From Alphaproteobacteria bacterium (GTDB lineage Bacteria > Pseudomonadota > Alphaproteobacteria > Rhodospirillales > Casp-alpha2), in contig JAJRRU010000022.1 of assembly GCA_024279135.1 (NCBI GenBank), forward strand, positions 62,001 to 126,000: a stretch of DNA of 64,000 bases. Reading direction: 5' to 3'. A program made the position numbers and the translations under genes. The notes under the pieces are model-generated. The model had not been told where the DNA came from. It searched no databases and saw only the letters and a list, made by a program, of their open reading frames with translations. Positions 31,163 through 40,559 of this stretch are shown piece by piece. The number at the start of each line of letters is the position of its first letter. Position 1 is the stretch's first letter.

Positions 31163-33399
31163 TTTGTACGGACCTTCCAGCTCATGCCGCGCAACCTGAG
31201 GGCATTCAGGGTTACCACAATGGAACTCAATGACATGGCTACCGCGGCGATCAGTGGTGTCACCATACCGGCGACGGCCAGCGGTACGGCGATGGTATTA
31301 TAGGCGAACGACAGGCCAAAGTTGATTTTTATCAGCCGGTCGGACTGGCGCGAGGTGTTGATGGTGGCCGGAATCGACATTAACCCATCACCCTGAAATA
31401 TCACATCGGCCACGGTTTGCGAGATATCGGCTGCCGTGGACGGCGACATGGAGGCAAAACCGGCGGCCAGGGCAGGGGCATCGTTGAGCCCGTCACCCAC
31501 CATAACCACCTTGTGGCCTTGTTCAGCCAGCATCTTCAAATAATCGACTTTTTTGGCGGGCAGGCATTGCGCAACGTATTGTTCAATGCCCAGTGTTTCG
31601 GCAACCAGACGAACGTTTGCGGTCCGGTCGCCCGATAACAAGATGGGTTTGATCCCCATGCCTCGCAGGGCCGAAATAGCCTCTGCGGCGTCATGGCGCA
31701 GGGTATCAAAGAAGCAGAACCGCACGCCATCACAGCCGTCCAGACGGAGCCACAACTCGATCTCGCTGTCATTCGGCTCACCAGCCTGCACGGCGCACCA
31801 GTCAGCCTTACCCAGTTTGACCGTCTTGCCATTAAAGGATGCCTGCAAACCAAATCCCGGCACCTCTTCAATCTGGTTTAACTCAATATCAGGGGCGGAT
31901 GTGGGGTTATCACGCAAAAACTGTTTGCCATAGCGCACAATGGCGCATGACAGGGGGTGGCGGGAATGCTGTGCCAGGGCAACGGCAAGCCGTACATCTT
32001 CAGCCCTTAAATGCTCGCCGTTGACCAGATCCAGCTTGCCACGGGTCAGGGTGCCGGTTTTATCGAACACAATGGTATCAACCGCAGCAATCCTTTCCAG
32101 CCCGTCCGGTGATTTCAACAACACCCCATGGCTCAGCAATCGTCCCGAAGCGACCACCTGAACGGCTGGGACCGCCAGCCCCAGTGCGCAGGGACAGGTC
32201 ACGATCAACACGGCAATGGCCACCATTAACGAGGTTTCCCATCCGGCGTTCATATAAAAAAACCAGCCAAGGAACGCCGCGGCGGATATGATATGTACCG
32301 CCGGGGCATAATAGCCTGCGATCCGGTCAGCCAGGCGCACATAATTTGCCCGACCCTGTTCGGCCATTTCCATCAATCGCACGATTTCGGCCAGCAAGGT
32401 GCCTTCGCCACAAGCCGTGACCAGGATCTGGAAGGGGCGGGTCATATTCAGGGTTCCGGCATAGACCCGCTCGCCGACAATCACGGTTTGTGGCAGGCTT
32501 TCGCCGGTCACCAGGGCGGTATCAATATCGCTCTCGCCAGTATGAACCGTCCCGTCCACGGCGATCCTCTCGCCTGCGGCCACGCTGATGCGCATCCCGG
32601 CACTGATCTGGCTCAGCGGCACACGGGAATGGCTGCCATCGGGGTTGATGAGGGTGGCACTGGAGCTGGAAAGCGACAACAGGTGCTGTGCAGTCGAGCG
32701 TGCCTTGGCCCGGGCCCGGTGATCCAGGTAACGCCCGATCAACAGGAAAAACAGCAGCGTCACCGACGCATCAAAATAGGTATGCAGCCCGCCTTGCACG
32801 GTCTGGTACAGGCTCATGCCAACGGCCAGCAGGACCGCCAGTGATATGGGCACATCCATGTTCAGCGAGGCGTTGGACAAGGCCTTGGCCGCCGAGCGGA
32901 AAAACGGCTGTCCGGCGTAGGCTACGCTGGGAATGGCAATCAGGGCCGATATCCAGTGAAACAGGGTGCGCGTGGCATCGCCCATGCTGCCATCTTGACC
33001 CGACCAGACCGATATGGATAACAGCATGATGTTGGCCGCGGCAAAACCGGCAACGGCCAGCGAGCGCAGCAGTATCTTTTCCTGCTTATCGCCGATACTA
33101 CCGATCTTTCCCGGATCGAATGGTGCGGCGGGGAACCCGAGGGCTTCGAGTTTTTCCACCAGTCTGCCAGCATCGGCCTCGGCCTTGCGCCAGTCTACAA
33201 CCAGCCTGCGCGTGCTTAAATTTACCCGCGCCGAAATAACCCCGGGGGTGGTATGCATGGCCGTTTCGATTTTACGAATACAGCTCGCACAATGAACGTT
33301 CTCGACCATCAGGTTCAGGCGTCTGACACCTTCGGGTAAATCGACAATAAACGGCAATTCCGGGTGGACTTCGTGCATAATTCTTGCCTGTTGGCTCAA
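31159..33399 (-). CDS. ccoI: Copper-translocating P-type ATPase CcoI/FixI
   Basis: Exports Cu(I) across the inner membrane for assembly of the haem-copper site of cbb3 oxidase. It has 746 residues. The N-terminal heavy-metal-associated domain has Cys37 and Cys40 (CASC). The membrane metal site is CPC near residue 402 (TCPCALGLAVP). The phosphorylation motif DKTGT is near 447, and the C-terminal GDGLNDAPALAAG is the hinge. It overlaps ccoS and ccoH by 4 nt each. Confidence 0.95.
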   Translation of the reverse strand: MSQQARIMHEVHPELPFIVDLPEGVRRLNLMVENVHCASCIRKIETAMHTTPGVISARVNLSTRRLVVDWRKAEADAGRLVEKLEALGFPAAPFDPGKIGSIGDKQEKILLRSLAVAGFAAANIMLLSISVWSGQDGSMGDATRTLFHWISALIAIPSVAYAGQPFFRSAAKALSNASLNMDVPISLAVLLAVGMSLYQTVQGGLHTYFDASVTLLFFLLIGRYLDHRARAKARSTAQHLLSLSSSSATLINPDGSHSRVPLSQISAGMRISVAAGERIAVDGTVHTGESDIDTALVTGESLPQTVIVGERVYAGTLNMTRPFQILVTACGEGTLLAEIVRLMEMAEQGRANYVRLADRIAGYYAPAVHIISAAAFLGWFFYMNAGWETSLMVAIAVLIVTCPCALGLAVPAVQVVASGRLLSHGVLLKSPDGLERIAAVDTIVFDKTGTLTRGKLDLVNGEHLRAEDVRLAVALAQHSRHPLSCAIVRYGKQFLRDNPTSAPDIELNQIEEVPGFGLQASFNGKTVKLGKADWCAVQAGEPNDSEIELWLRLDGCDGVRFCFFDTLRHDAAEAISALRGMGIKPILLSGDRTANVRLVAETLGIEQYVAQCLPAKKVDYLKMLAEQGHKVVMVGDGLNDAPALAAGFASMSPSTAADISQTVADVIFQGDGLMSIPATINTSRQSDRLIKINFGLSFAYNTIAVPLAVAGMVTPLIAAVAMSLSSIVVTLNALRLRGMSWKVRTK

Positions 33400-33887
33400 G
33401 GAGATACCATGAATTTATGTTCCATGCGATAGTTTACACCATCATCACGCACAGCTTCAATAACGCCGTACCAACGCCCTTTTAACGGCAGGATCAGATC
33501 GGCTGTATAACTGCCGGGATTCGCCGGAACTCCTTGTAATACAAGCTTAATATCGGCGATGTCGTTGACCGGACGGCGTAAAGTCAGGTTGATGCCAAGC
33601 CCCACAAGGGGGGCTTGAGACTTGTCGGTCAGGCTAACCACGACTGATTTGCCATCATATTCCAATATGCTCGACCAACCCCGGTCACTCTGTAGCTTGG
33701 CGGCGTTCAGGGTGTCGTTGTATTCAAGGCCATCGAGATACGCACGCTTGGAAACCAGTTCCGGCCAACTGTTTAAGGCGAGGTACATAAATGTCATGTT
33801 GACCGCAAGGATCACACCAAAGAACGCGAGCATACCAATCAACACTGTTTTGCCGGTTATCTGTTTCACTGGTTTGGGGGCGCTCAC
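33396..33887 (-). CDS. ccoH: cbb3 oxidase accessory protein CcoH/FixH
   Basis: A membrane-anchored protein of 163 residues. One helix (about 15-37) is followed by a periplasmic domain ending in YRMEHKFMVSP. FixH is needed for assembly or stability of the cbb3 complex. It overlaps ccoG by 4 nt and ccoI by 4 nt, so the maturation genes are translationally coupled. Confidence 0.9.
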   Translation of the reverse strand: MSAPKPVKQITGKTVLIGMLAFFGVILAVNMTFMYLALNSWPELVSKRAYLDGLEYNDTLNAAKLQSDRGWSSILEYDGKSVVVSLTDKSQAPLVGLGINLTLRRPVNDIADIKLVLQGVPANPGSYTADLILPLKGRWYGVIEAVRDDGVNYRMEHKFMVSP

Positions 33888-35377
33888 TTTTTGGGGCCTC
33901 TGAAAACACTGTCATAATCGGTTGAAGATTCCGATGATATATCCTTGATCAGGAATTGAATATCGGTGGTGTCGGCGCTCAAAGCTCCCTTTGGGGCGTT
34001 CAGGACCATACGAAAGGTTCCCAGCTGGTCGGCATTAACCGATACAAGTGGCTTGTACGATGGGCCTGTGCCCGAAGCACCGATAACGTTAATGGTCATG
34101 CCGTCGATACCGCTCACTGAAATGGCAAAAGTCCGGATAGAATGGACCTTGTTGAGAATTTTGACCGTAAAGCCATTACTGATGCTGCCATTTGATTGCA
34201 GGGTAAATAATGGATTGCGATCACGCAGCACATTGATGTCCAGATCGGGGCGCCATAAAATCGTTACCAGCATGATCAGGCCGGCCAGCACCCAGGCGGT
34301 GAAATAAAACACCGTGCGGGGGCGTATGATCTTCATTTCACTGGGTTGGCCTTTGGCTTTGCGGTCGATATTGGCCAAAGAGTCATAATCGATCAAACCG
34401 GGCAGCTGGCCAATTTTTTTCATCACCGTATCACAGGCATCAATGCACAGGGCACAGGTGATGCATTCCAATTGCTGACCGTCGCGGATATCGATACCGG
34501 TCGGACACGCCGCAATACAGGCCTTGCAATCCACACAATGTCCCCGGTTGTCCCAGCTATCGCCTTTTTTGTAGGGTGCGCGTGGTTCGCCGCGTGCCTC
34601 ACGATAGGTCACGGTGGCAGATTCCTCATCCATCATGACCGCCTGAATGCGCGGCCAGGGGCACATGTATATACAGACCTGTTCGCGCATCAATCCACCA
34701 AGCGCATAGGTCAGGAATGTCAGTACCGCTACTGTACCGTACGCCACGCTGGAGGCTTGCAGGGTAAACAGCTCAATAAACAGGGTTGGTGCATCGGCAA
34801 AATAGAAAACCCAGGCGCCACCCGTGAGCAGGGCAATTATTAACCAGATGGTATGCTTGATAATACGTTTGAAGGCTTTTTGTACGGAATTTGGTGCATT
34901 ATCCAGTCGAATACGCGCCGAACGGTCTCCCTCAATGGCGCGTTCTACCACTAGAAACAGGTCCGTCCAGACGGTTTGCGGGCAAAAGTATCCGCACCAT
35001 GCCCGACCGATCATGCTGGTGATCAGGAACAAGCCAATGCCGGACATTATCAATAACCCGGCAATGTAGTAAACTTCTTGTGGCCACAGTTCGATAAAAA
35101 AGAAATAGAACCGCTGGTTCACAAAGTCGATCAGGATCGCCTGATCGGGGGCTGAGCCTGCCCGTTCCCAGCGCAACCATGGGGAAATATAATAAACCCC
35201 CAGGGTCAATCCCATAATCCACCACTTCAGGGTACGGAAGGTTCCTTTGACCCGTTTGGGATGAATCTTTTTGGTCGCAACATACAGGCTGCGTGATTCT
35301 CTTTTATTGACTGCTTCGACATCAAAATGCTCAACAGCCGTTGCTTCAGGGGCTGGGGGTGCGCCTCTGTCAGTCAT
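33884..35377 (-). CDS. ccoG: Cytochrome c oxidase accessory protein CcoG (ferredoxin-like)
   Basis: A membrane iron-sulfur protein of 497 residues. CcoG (RdxA/FixG) is reported to act in Cu(II)-to-Cu(I) reduction during cbb3 assembly. It has about five helices and a dicluster ferredoxin region near 278-315 (CVDCKACIAACP and CITCALCIDAC). A C-terminal Ig-like periplasmic domain follows. A 56-nt gap separates it from ccoP upstream. Confidence 0.94.
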   Translation of the reverse strand: MTDRGAPPAPEATAVEHFDVEAVNKRESRSLYVATKKIHPKRVKGTFRTLKWWIMGLTLGVYYISPWLRWERAGSAPDQAILIDFVNQRFYFFFIELWPQEVYYIAGLLIMSGIGLFLITSMIGRAWCGYFCPQTVWTDLFLVVERAIEGDRSARIRLDNAPNSVQKAFKRIIKHTIWLIIALLTGGAWVFYFADAPTLFIELFTLQASSVAYGTVAVLTFLTYALGGLMREQVCIYMCPWPRIQAVMMDEESATVTYREARGEPRAPYKKGDSWDNRGHCVDCKACIAACPTGIDIRDGQQLECITCALCIDACDTVMKKIGQLPGLIDYDSLANIDRKAKGQPSEMKIIRPRTVFYFTAWVLAGLIMLVTILWRPDLDINVLRDRNPLFTLQSNGSISNGFTVKILNKVHSIRTFAISVSGIDGMTINVIGASGTGPSYKPLVSVNADQLGTFRMVLNAPKGALSADTTDIQFLIKDISSESSTDYDSVFRGPKK

Positions 35378-35433
35378 CGGTTGTGCTCCGTAATAACCGT
35401 CTGGACAGACGGGTGTTTCTCAATGACGGGGTC

Positions 35434-36306
35434 TTACTGACCACCGCCAAGCGAATGGACATAAATCGCCAGTTGTTTGATTGTAGCGGAATCTAGTTTT
35501 CCACCCCAGGCAGGCATCACGCCAGCCCGGCTGTTGGAAACAGTTTCCACAATCGTATCCAGGTTTCCACTGTACAACCAGATACCATTGTTTAATGCAG
35601 GTGCTCCCATATCGCTGAGGCCACTGCCATCTTCGCCATGACAGGCGGCGCAATTTTCTTCGAAAAGTACGGTTCCGCGAGCCGCTGCTGCCTGATCATG
35701 TTCCTGCGAGGAAATTTTCAGAACATGGTTTGCCACATCTTTGATTTCATCGGCGCTCAGAATTTCATCGCGCAGGAATGCGGGCATATCGCTCAGCAAG
35801 GCATCATCGTCATCCGTGTTACGCGCTCCGTGGGTTATACTGTAACTGATTTGTTCAATTTCTCCGCCCCATAACCATTCGTCATCATTCAGGTTGGGAT
35901 AGCCAAAACTACCTTGTGCGCCCGAACCATGGCACTGTGAACAGTTTACGCTGAAAGCAGAGCGGCCACCGGCAAGGGCGAAATTAAACAGATCGGTATC
36001 GTTTCTGACTTCTTCAAGGGTTGCTGCGTCCAATTTTGCAACAAAGATAGCCCGTGAGCTTTTTACGGCTTCCAGTTCGATGGCCAGTTCCGTGCGTTCG
36101 GAAGTTTCCAGGAACCCCTTGGTATAACTGCTGATGAGCGGATAAGCTGGGTAGAACATCATATAGATGAAGCCCCAGATAACCGTCGCATAGAAAATAT
36201 TTATCCACCATTTGGGCATGGGGTTGTCTAATTCTTCGATACCATCCCAATTGTGACCGGTCGTTTCGACACCGCTGAATTCATCAATTTTTCTGTCGTC
36301 AGCCAT
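35434..36306 (-). CDS. ccoP: cbb3 oxidase subunit III, dihaem cytochrome c CcoP
   Basis: Accepts electrons from soluble cytochrome c and passes them to CcoO/CcoN. It has 290 residues. An N-terminal cytosolic segment and one membrane helix (about 35-58) precede two periplasmic haem c domains, with Cys122/Cys125/His126 (CSQCH) and Cys219/Cys222/His223 (CAACH). Met ligands lie in DMPAF and VMPAWGG. It starts 3 nt after ccoQ. Confidence 0.96.
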   Translation of the reverse strand: MADDRKIDEFSGVETTGHNWDGIEELDNPMPKWWINIFYATVIWGFIYMMFYPAYPLISSYTKGFLETSERTELAIELEAVKSSRAIFVAKLDAATLEEVRNDTDLFNFALAGGRSAFSVNCSQCHGSGAQGSFGYPNLNDDEWLWGGEIEQISYSITHGARNTDDDDALLSDMPAFLRDEILSADEIKDVANHVLKISSQEHDQAAAARGTVLFEENCAACHGEDGSGLSDMGAPALNNGIWLYSGNLDTIVETVSNSRAGVMPAWGGKLDSATIKQLAIYVHSLGGGQ

Positions 36307-36309
36307 CTC

Positions 36310-36459
36310 TTAGTCCTCTCTCAGGGGGATTTGGGCAGCATCGTCGAACTGCTTTTTTGCGCCGGGTCGCAAGGCATAAAACAGGACCGCAACAAACAGG
36401 ATGATGAGGTAAAAAAGTCCCCATGTGCGAGCAAATACGGCGAGAGTTTCATAGGACAT
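36310..36459 (-). CDS. ccoQ: cbb3 oxidase small subunit CcoQ/FixQ
   Basis: A 49-residue membrane protein read on the minus strand from ATG 36459 to TAA 36310. It starts MSYETLAVFARTWGLFYLII, has one helix (about 8-29), then LRPGAKKQFDDAAQIPLRED. The position between ccoO and ccoP and the basic-acidic tail are those of CcoQ, which stabilises the CcoP interaction. GGAA lies upstream as an RBS. Confidence 0.92.
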   Translation of the reverse strand: MSYETLAVFARTWGLFYLIILFVAVLFYALRPGAKKQFDDAAQIPLRED

Positions 36460-36471
36460 GATATTTCCTTC

Positions 36472-37197
36472 CTAGCGCAGATTTTCTTCAGCTTTGTAGA
36501 CGCTGAAATCGACCATGGTACCGAGCACCTGAAGATAGGAGATAAGGGCGTCCATCTCCGTTGGTTTGCCCGGCTGGCCATCGAAATTCCTGATTTGAAC
36601 GCCGCCGTACCTTGCGGCAAGACCCTCGGCCTGATCGGAATCCGGGTCGACCTGAGCCTCCAGGTCTGCCATGGCATTGGCTAGCATCTCGTCGTCATAG
36701 GGAACACCGACCCTGACGTTGGCCACAAGATGATCTTCTATATCGGCATAGGAAAGTTCGGTTTCCAGCATGAAGGCATAACCCGGCATGACAGATTCAG
36801 GAACCACCGCCCGGGGGTCAATCAGATGTTCACGGTGCCAGTTATCGGAATACCGCTTGCCCACACGGGCAAGGTCCGGTCCGGTCCGCTTGGACCCCCA
36901 CTGGAACGGATGATCATACATGCTCTCGGCCGCCAGTGAGTAATGGCCATAGCGTTCCACTTCGTCGCGGAATGGCCGGATCATCTGGCTGTGACAGTTG
37001 TAACAGCCTTCGCGGATGTAGATATTGCGCCCTTTCAGCTCCAGCGGGCTATAAGGGCGCATGCCCTCAACTTTTTCGATGGTGCTTTCCAGATAGAACA
37101 GCGGGGCAATTTCCACGATCCCGCCTATGGATACCACAAGCAGGATAAGCACTGTCATAAGAATCGAATTTGTTTCAACTTTTTTATGGCTAAACAT
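36472..37197 (-). CDS. ccoO: cbb3 oxidase subunit II, monohaem cytochrome c CcoO
   Basis: A membrane-anchored cytochrome c that delivers electrons to the CcoN active site. It has 241 residues, one N-terminal helix (about 11-35) and haem motif Cys65/Cys68/His69 ([12 protein letters not shown]). MPGYAFM supplies the probable Met ligand. It lies 11 nt after ccoN. Confidence 0.96.
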   Translation of the reverse strand: MFSHKKVETNSILMTVLILLVVSIGGIVEIAPLFYLESTIEKVEGMRPYSPLELKGRNIYIREGCYNCHSQMIRPFRDEVERYGHYSLAAESMYDHPFQWGSKRTGPDLARVGKRYSDNWHREHLIDPRAVVPESVMPGYAFMLETELSYADIEDHLVANVRVGVPYDDEMLANAMADLEAQVDPDSDQAEGLAARYGGVQIRNFDGQPGKPTEMDALISYLQVLGTMVDFSVYKAEENLR

Positions 37198-37208
37198 TAT
37201 TTCTCTCC

Positions 37209-38819
37209 TTATGCCTGAGCCGGTTGGGGGGCTGTTATGTAGGGTTTTTCATCACGGATATCACCACGGGCCGTCCGGTAAACATTATAGGCCATCACGA
37301 TGGAACCGAGCACGAAGACCCCGCCACCAAGGGCACGAATAACATAGAACGGGAACATGGCGGCAACGGTTTCGGCAAAAGAATATTCCAGGAAACCGAG
37401 ACTGTCATAAGCCCGCCACATCAAGCCCTGCATGATGCCCGATACCCACATGGAAGAGGCATAAAGCACGATACCGATGGTCGCCAGCCAGAAATGGGTG
37501 GAAACCAGACGCAGGGAATATAACCGTTCGCGGTTATACAACTTGGGAGCCAGGAAGTAGATGGCACCGAAGCTGACCATACCGACCCAGCCCAGAGCAC
37601 CGGAATGTACGTGTCCAATGGTCCAGTCCGTATAGTGGCTGAGCGCGTTGACCGACTTGATGGCCATGAGCGGTCCTTCGAAGGTGCTCATGCCGTAGAA
37701 GGCCAGTGAAATGGTCAGGATACGCAGTACCGGATCGGTCCTGAGTTTGTCCCAGGCACCCGACAGGGTCATCAGCCCGTTGATCATGCCGCCCCACGAT
37801 GGCATCCACAGCATGATAGAGAACGTCATGCCGATGGTCTGTGCCCAGTCTGGCAGGGCCGTATAATGCAGGTGATGGGGGCCAGCCCAGATATAAAGGA
37901 AAATCAGGCTCCAGAAATGCACGATGGACAGCCGGTAGGAATAAATCGGACGTTCGGCCTGCTTGGGTACGAAATAGTACATGATGCCCAGGAAACCGGC
38001 GGTCAGGAAGAACCCAACCGCATTATGACCATACCACCACTGGATCAGGGCATCTTGAACGCCGGACCACAGGATGTAGCTTTTGGCACCAAAGAAACTG
38101 ACGGGCATGGCAAGGTTGTTGACGATGTGCAGCATGGCGACCGTAATAATAAATGCCAGATAGAACCAGTTGGCCACATAAATATGGGGCTCCTTGCGGC
38201 GCCTCAATGTGCCCAGGAAGACCAGCAGGTAAACTACCCAGACGATGGTCAGCCAGATATCAACGTACCATTCCGGTTCGGCGTATTCCTTGGACTGGGT
38301 GATGCCCAGAACGTAACCCGTTGCCGCAAGCACGATAAACAGGTTATAGCCCAACACCACAAACCAGGGTGCCCAACCACCGGCAATCCGTGCCCGGCAG
38401 GTGCGCTGAACCACCCAGAAAGAGGTACAGATCAGCACATTACCACCGAAGGCAAAAATAACCGCCGAGGTATGAAGCGGGCGCAACCGGCCAAACGTGG
38501 TCCAGGGTAAATCCAGATTAAGTACCGGGAATGCCAGTTGCAGGGCGATGGTCAGGCCAACCAGGAAGCCGATAACGCCCCAGAACACCGATAAAATCAG
38601 CCCAAGGCGTATGATGTCGTCATTATAATCAACCACCGAATTGGGATCAGCCGGTCCTCCGGTATTGCCGTTGCGCTTCCATATCCAGAATGCAAATCCG
38701 ACACAGAATACGACCAGTAACATCCCGTGGAAATAAATTCCCGAGTCTACCGCATTCATACTTAAAAAGAGGCCCAGCACAGCCCCAAGGCCGAGTGCCA
38801 ACATGGTAATAACGTTCAT
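37209..38819 (-). CDS. ccoN: cbb3-type cytochrome c oxidase subunit I CcoN
   Basis: The catalytic haem-copper subunit, which reduces oxygen with high affinity and pumps protons. It has 536 residues and about 14 helices. It contains conserved metal-ligand His segments ([34 protein letters not shown]). RBS AGAGGG lies 7 nt upstream. It is the first gene of the eight-gene cco cluster; an FNR/FixK-type box upstream points to induction at low oxygen. Confidence 0.97.
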   Translation of the reverse strand: MNVITMLALGLGAVLGLFLSMNAVDSGIYFHGMLLVVFCVGFAFWIWKRNGNTGGPADPNSVVDYNDDIIRLGLILSVFWGVIGFLVGLTIALQLAFPVLNLDLPWTTFGRLRPLHTSAVIFAFGGNVLICTSFWVVQRTCRARIAGGWAPWFVVLGYNLFIVLAATGYVLGITQSKEYAEPEWYVDIWLTIVWVVYLLVFLGTLRRRKEPHIYVANWFYLAFIITVAMLHIVNNLAMPVSFFGAKSYILWSGVQDALIQWWYGHNAVGFFLTAGFLGIMYYFVPKQAERPIYSYRLSIVHFWSLIFLYIWAGPHHLHYTALPDWAQTIGMTFSIMLWMPSWGGMINGLMTLSGAWDKLRTDPVLRILTISLAFYGMSTFEGPLMAIKSVNALSHYTDWTIGHVHSGALGWVGMVSFGAIYFLAPKLYNRERLYSLRLVSTHFWLATIGIVLYASSMWVSGIMQGLMWRAYDSLGFLEYSFAETVAAMFPFYVIRALGGGVFVLGSIVMAYNVYRTARGDIRDEKPYITAPQPAQA

Positions 38820-38898
38820 AATGAAACCCTCTGGTTAACCCCTAAACTTTATTTTAAATTTAATGCCGTAGCTATGCATCATCGAAAAAAAATCTGTG

Positions 38899-38940
38899 TT
38901 TATATTATGCAATGTGGGGTGGAAAAATGACATAAGTCAT
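38899..38940 (-). promoter_or_regulatory. FNR/FixK-type class II promoter of the cco operon
   Basis: On the minus strand ATGAC-TTAT-GTCAT (38940-38927) is a perfect dyad with a 4-nt centre, an FNR/CRP-family box. Exactly 22 nt later comes TATAAA (38904-38899) as -10. This places the box at -41.5, the classical class II activator position. The predicted start is near 38892, with a leader of about 73 nt to ccoN. Confidence 0.6.
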
Positions 38941-39011
38941 AAAATACAATATAAACTACCTTAACTGAAATTTTGACTATAAATCACGCTTATTTCCGTA
39001 CATTTCAAGCA

Positions 39012-39043
39012 TTATAATTATAAACAATTATTTATAATTATAA
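39012..39043. repeat. AT-only palindromic repeat in the ccoN-EthD intergenic region
   Basis: A perfect 13-bp inverted repeat (39012-39024 and 39031-39043) with a 6-nt loop, CAATTA. Each arm also contains the self-palindrome TTATAATTATAA. It lies in a 328-nt A+T-rich gap (38820-39147) whose only other recognised content is the cco promoter. It could be a weak terminator for the EthD gene or a protein-binding site. Confidence 0.7.
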
Positions 39044-39147
39044 CAAATTACAAACACCCTTTAATCTCATGAAAATAAAGAAATAATATGCCCCTCGGTT
39101 TAGTTTGCGCGTAGCAACTTCAATTTCACCGTAATTTTATTTGCTAT

Positions 39148-39510
39148 TTAAAACTCATGCTGCTCGACAATGAAGGCTGACGATTTTGAGTGATCAATAA
39201 AATTTTTCTCATCTTCCAACAACGCGATACTTAATTTCTGGCCTTCCGGTGTACTCATTGCTTGCACCAGTTCTTCCTCTGATTCAAACCACACTTCAGC
39301 GACTCCATCGTATTCTGGTTGCATACCTCTAGAGCTTCTTAACCCCTCGTTTAAAGCAGTATCCAAGGTATGTAATTGCACATATTTTTTTGCCCTCATC
39401 GTACCGGCATTTTCCATAAAGAATGGACCATGTTTGTTCATCCAATAATCTTTAAATTCTTCGCGGGTCATATTCGGGTGCCGGGTTAAACACATGATAA
39501 ATTTAATCAT
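39148..39510 (-). CDS. EthD-domain protein
   Basis: A 120-residue dimeric alpha+beta-barrel protein. The N terminus MIKFIMCLTRHPNMTREEF, then WMNKHGPFF (conserved His) and a C-terminal region with FESEEELVQAMSTPEGQKL, are typical of EthD-like proteins. These occur in ether or aromatic degradation and polyketide pathways. A TAGGA RBS lies upstream. Only 73 nt separates it from the SnoaL-like gene upstream, so they are probably co-transcribed. The substrate is unknown. Confidence 0.82.
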   Translation of the reverse strand: MIKFIMCLTRHPNMTREEFKDYWMNKHGPFFMENAGTMRAKKYVQLHTLDTALNEGLRSSRGMQPEYDGVAEVWFESEEELVQAMSTPEGQKLSIALLEDEKNFIDHSKSSAFIVEQHEF

Positions 39511-39583
39511 TATTATATTTTCCTATATCCGTTCGATTTTTCGTGATTAAAAAAATATCTCAGGTTGGATACGCTTACATGCA

Positions 39584-40348
39584 TTAAAATTTACCATTAT
39601 CATTCTTCCACTCACTTCGTGGCGGGATCGCTTCGATCGTATCCCAGTGTTCAACCAATTTGCCCTCAGCTACACGAAAGAGATCATAGAAAGAGGAATG
39701 GACGCCATTCAGGGAACCTTCGCTCACAGAAAGAACAAAGTTACCTTCGGCAAGCACACGATGGGAGCGTTCATATTCCATTACGAAGCCGGAGCTGAAC
39801 TTATCTTCCAGAGCCGAACAAAAGGCCGAAAGGCCGTCTGCTATCTGTGAATTGTGTTGCGTAAAATGCGCTCCGTTAATGTAGCTTCCAAGTCTCTCAA
39901 GCTGTCGATCTATGAGTACGTCCCTAACGAAGGCGTACACGAATTTTCGGTTCGTTTCAGTTAGTGCTTGGTCCGTTGCTTCGGTCGGTCCATCGACCAT
40001 GGTTCTGCCGGATTCGTTTGGCCCCTGTCTCTTTTGTATGTTATCCCAGTGTTCGACGATGTGATCACCTTCGAACCGGAAAACTTCAAAGCCGATATTT
40101 GAATTCGCGAAGTCGTACTCCGTATGGGCAAAGACATAGTCTCCATCCTCGAAGGCGCGCACGATATTTACCCGGGGAGACGTTTTTGAAAGCCGCTTGA
40201 ACAACGTCTCCAACCCTTCGCTGCCTTCATGGGTTTGAGGATTGTGTTGAATGTATTGTTCCTGATTAACCACAGCAATTGGTGTCGGGTCACCCGTTTC
40301 GATGCTTTTGAGCAACTCGCAAACCTGGTTTTTTCTAGTTTGGATCAT
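39584..40348 (-). CDS. Tandem SnoaL-like (NTF2-fold) protein
   Basis: A 254-residue protein made of two SnoaL-like domains. Both halves share a pattern: YIQHNPQ...G / FTQHNSQ...G, and FRFEGDHIVEHWDNI / FRVAEGKLVEHWDTI. Such domains bind or isomerise small hydrophobic molecules; some are polyketide cyclases. I choose ATG 40348, with GGAG 6 nt upstream, over the in-frame GTG at 40360. The setting is A+T-rich and lies beside a large inverted repeat, which suggests acquisition. The function is unknown. Confidence 0.82.
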   Translation of the reverse strand: MIQTRKNQVCELLKSIETGDPTPIAVVNQEQYIQHNPQTHEGSEGLETLFKRLSKTSPRVNIVRAFEDGDYVFAHTEYDFANSNIGFEVFRFEGDHIVEHWDNIQKRQGPNESGRTMVDGPTEATDQALTETNRKFVYAFVRDVLIDRQLERLGSYINGAHFTQHNSQIADGLSAFCSALEDKFSSGFVMEYERSHRVLAEGNFVLSVSEGSLNGVHSSFYDLFRVAEGKLVEHWDTIEAIPPRSEWKNDNGKF

Positions 40349-40450
40349 TGCTTGCTCCACATATCCGCTCTTGGATAAAATTTACAATCTTTACCCCACT
40401 TATTTATGACTTTACCTCCCCGTTCAACTGACCTCAAGGGTGCCGTAATC

Positions 40451-40534
40451 GTCACCGTAATTAAGTAAACTGTCACCGAATTAATTAAACTGTTGAGGAA
40501 TTCGGTGTGGATTCGGTGACAGTTTACTTAATTA
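40451..40534. repeat. Tandem 20-21-bp repeat inside a perfect 24-bp inverted repeat
   Basis: Two tandem copies begin at GTCACCGTAATTAAG (40451) and GTCACCGAATTAATT (40472). The arm 40458-40481 is perfectly inverted at 40511-40534 across a 29-nt loop. A competing shorter hairpin pairs CACCGAATT (40475-40483) with AATTCGGTG (40499-40507). It lies between the SnoaL-like gene and moeA. It resembles the repeat-rich ends of an insertion sequence, but no transposase is present. Confidence 0.75.
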
Positions 40535-40559
40535 TGGCGCACTACTTTCAGCAGGATCA

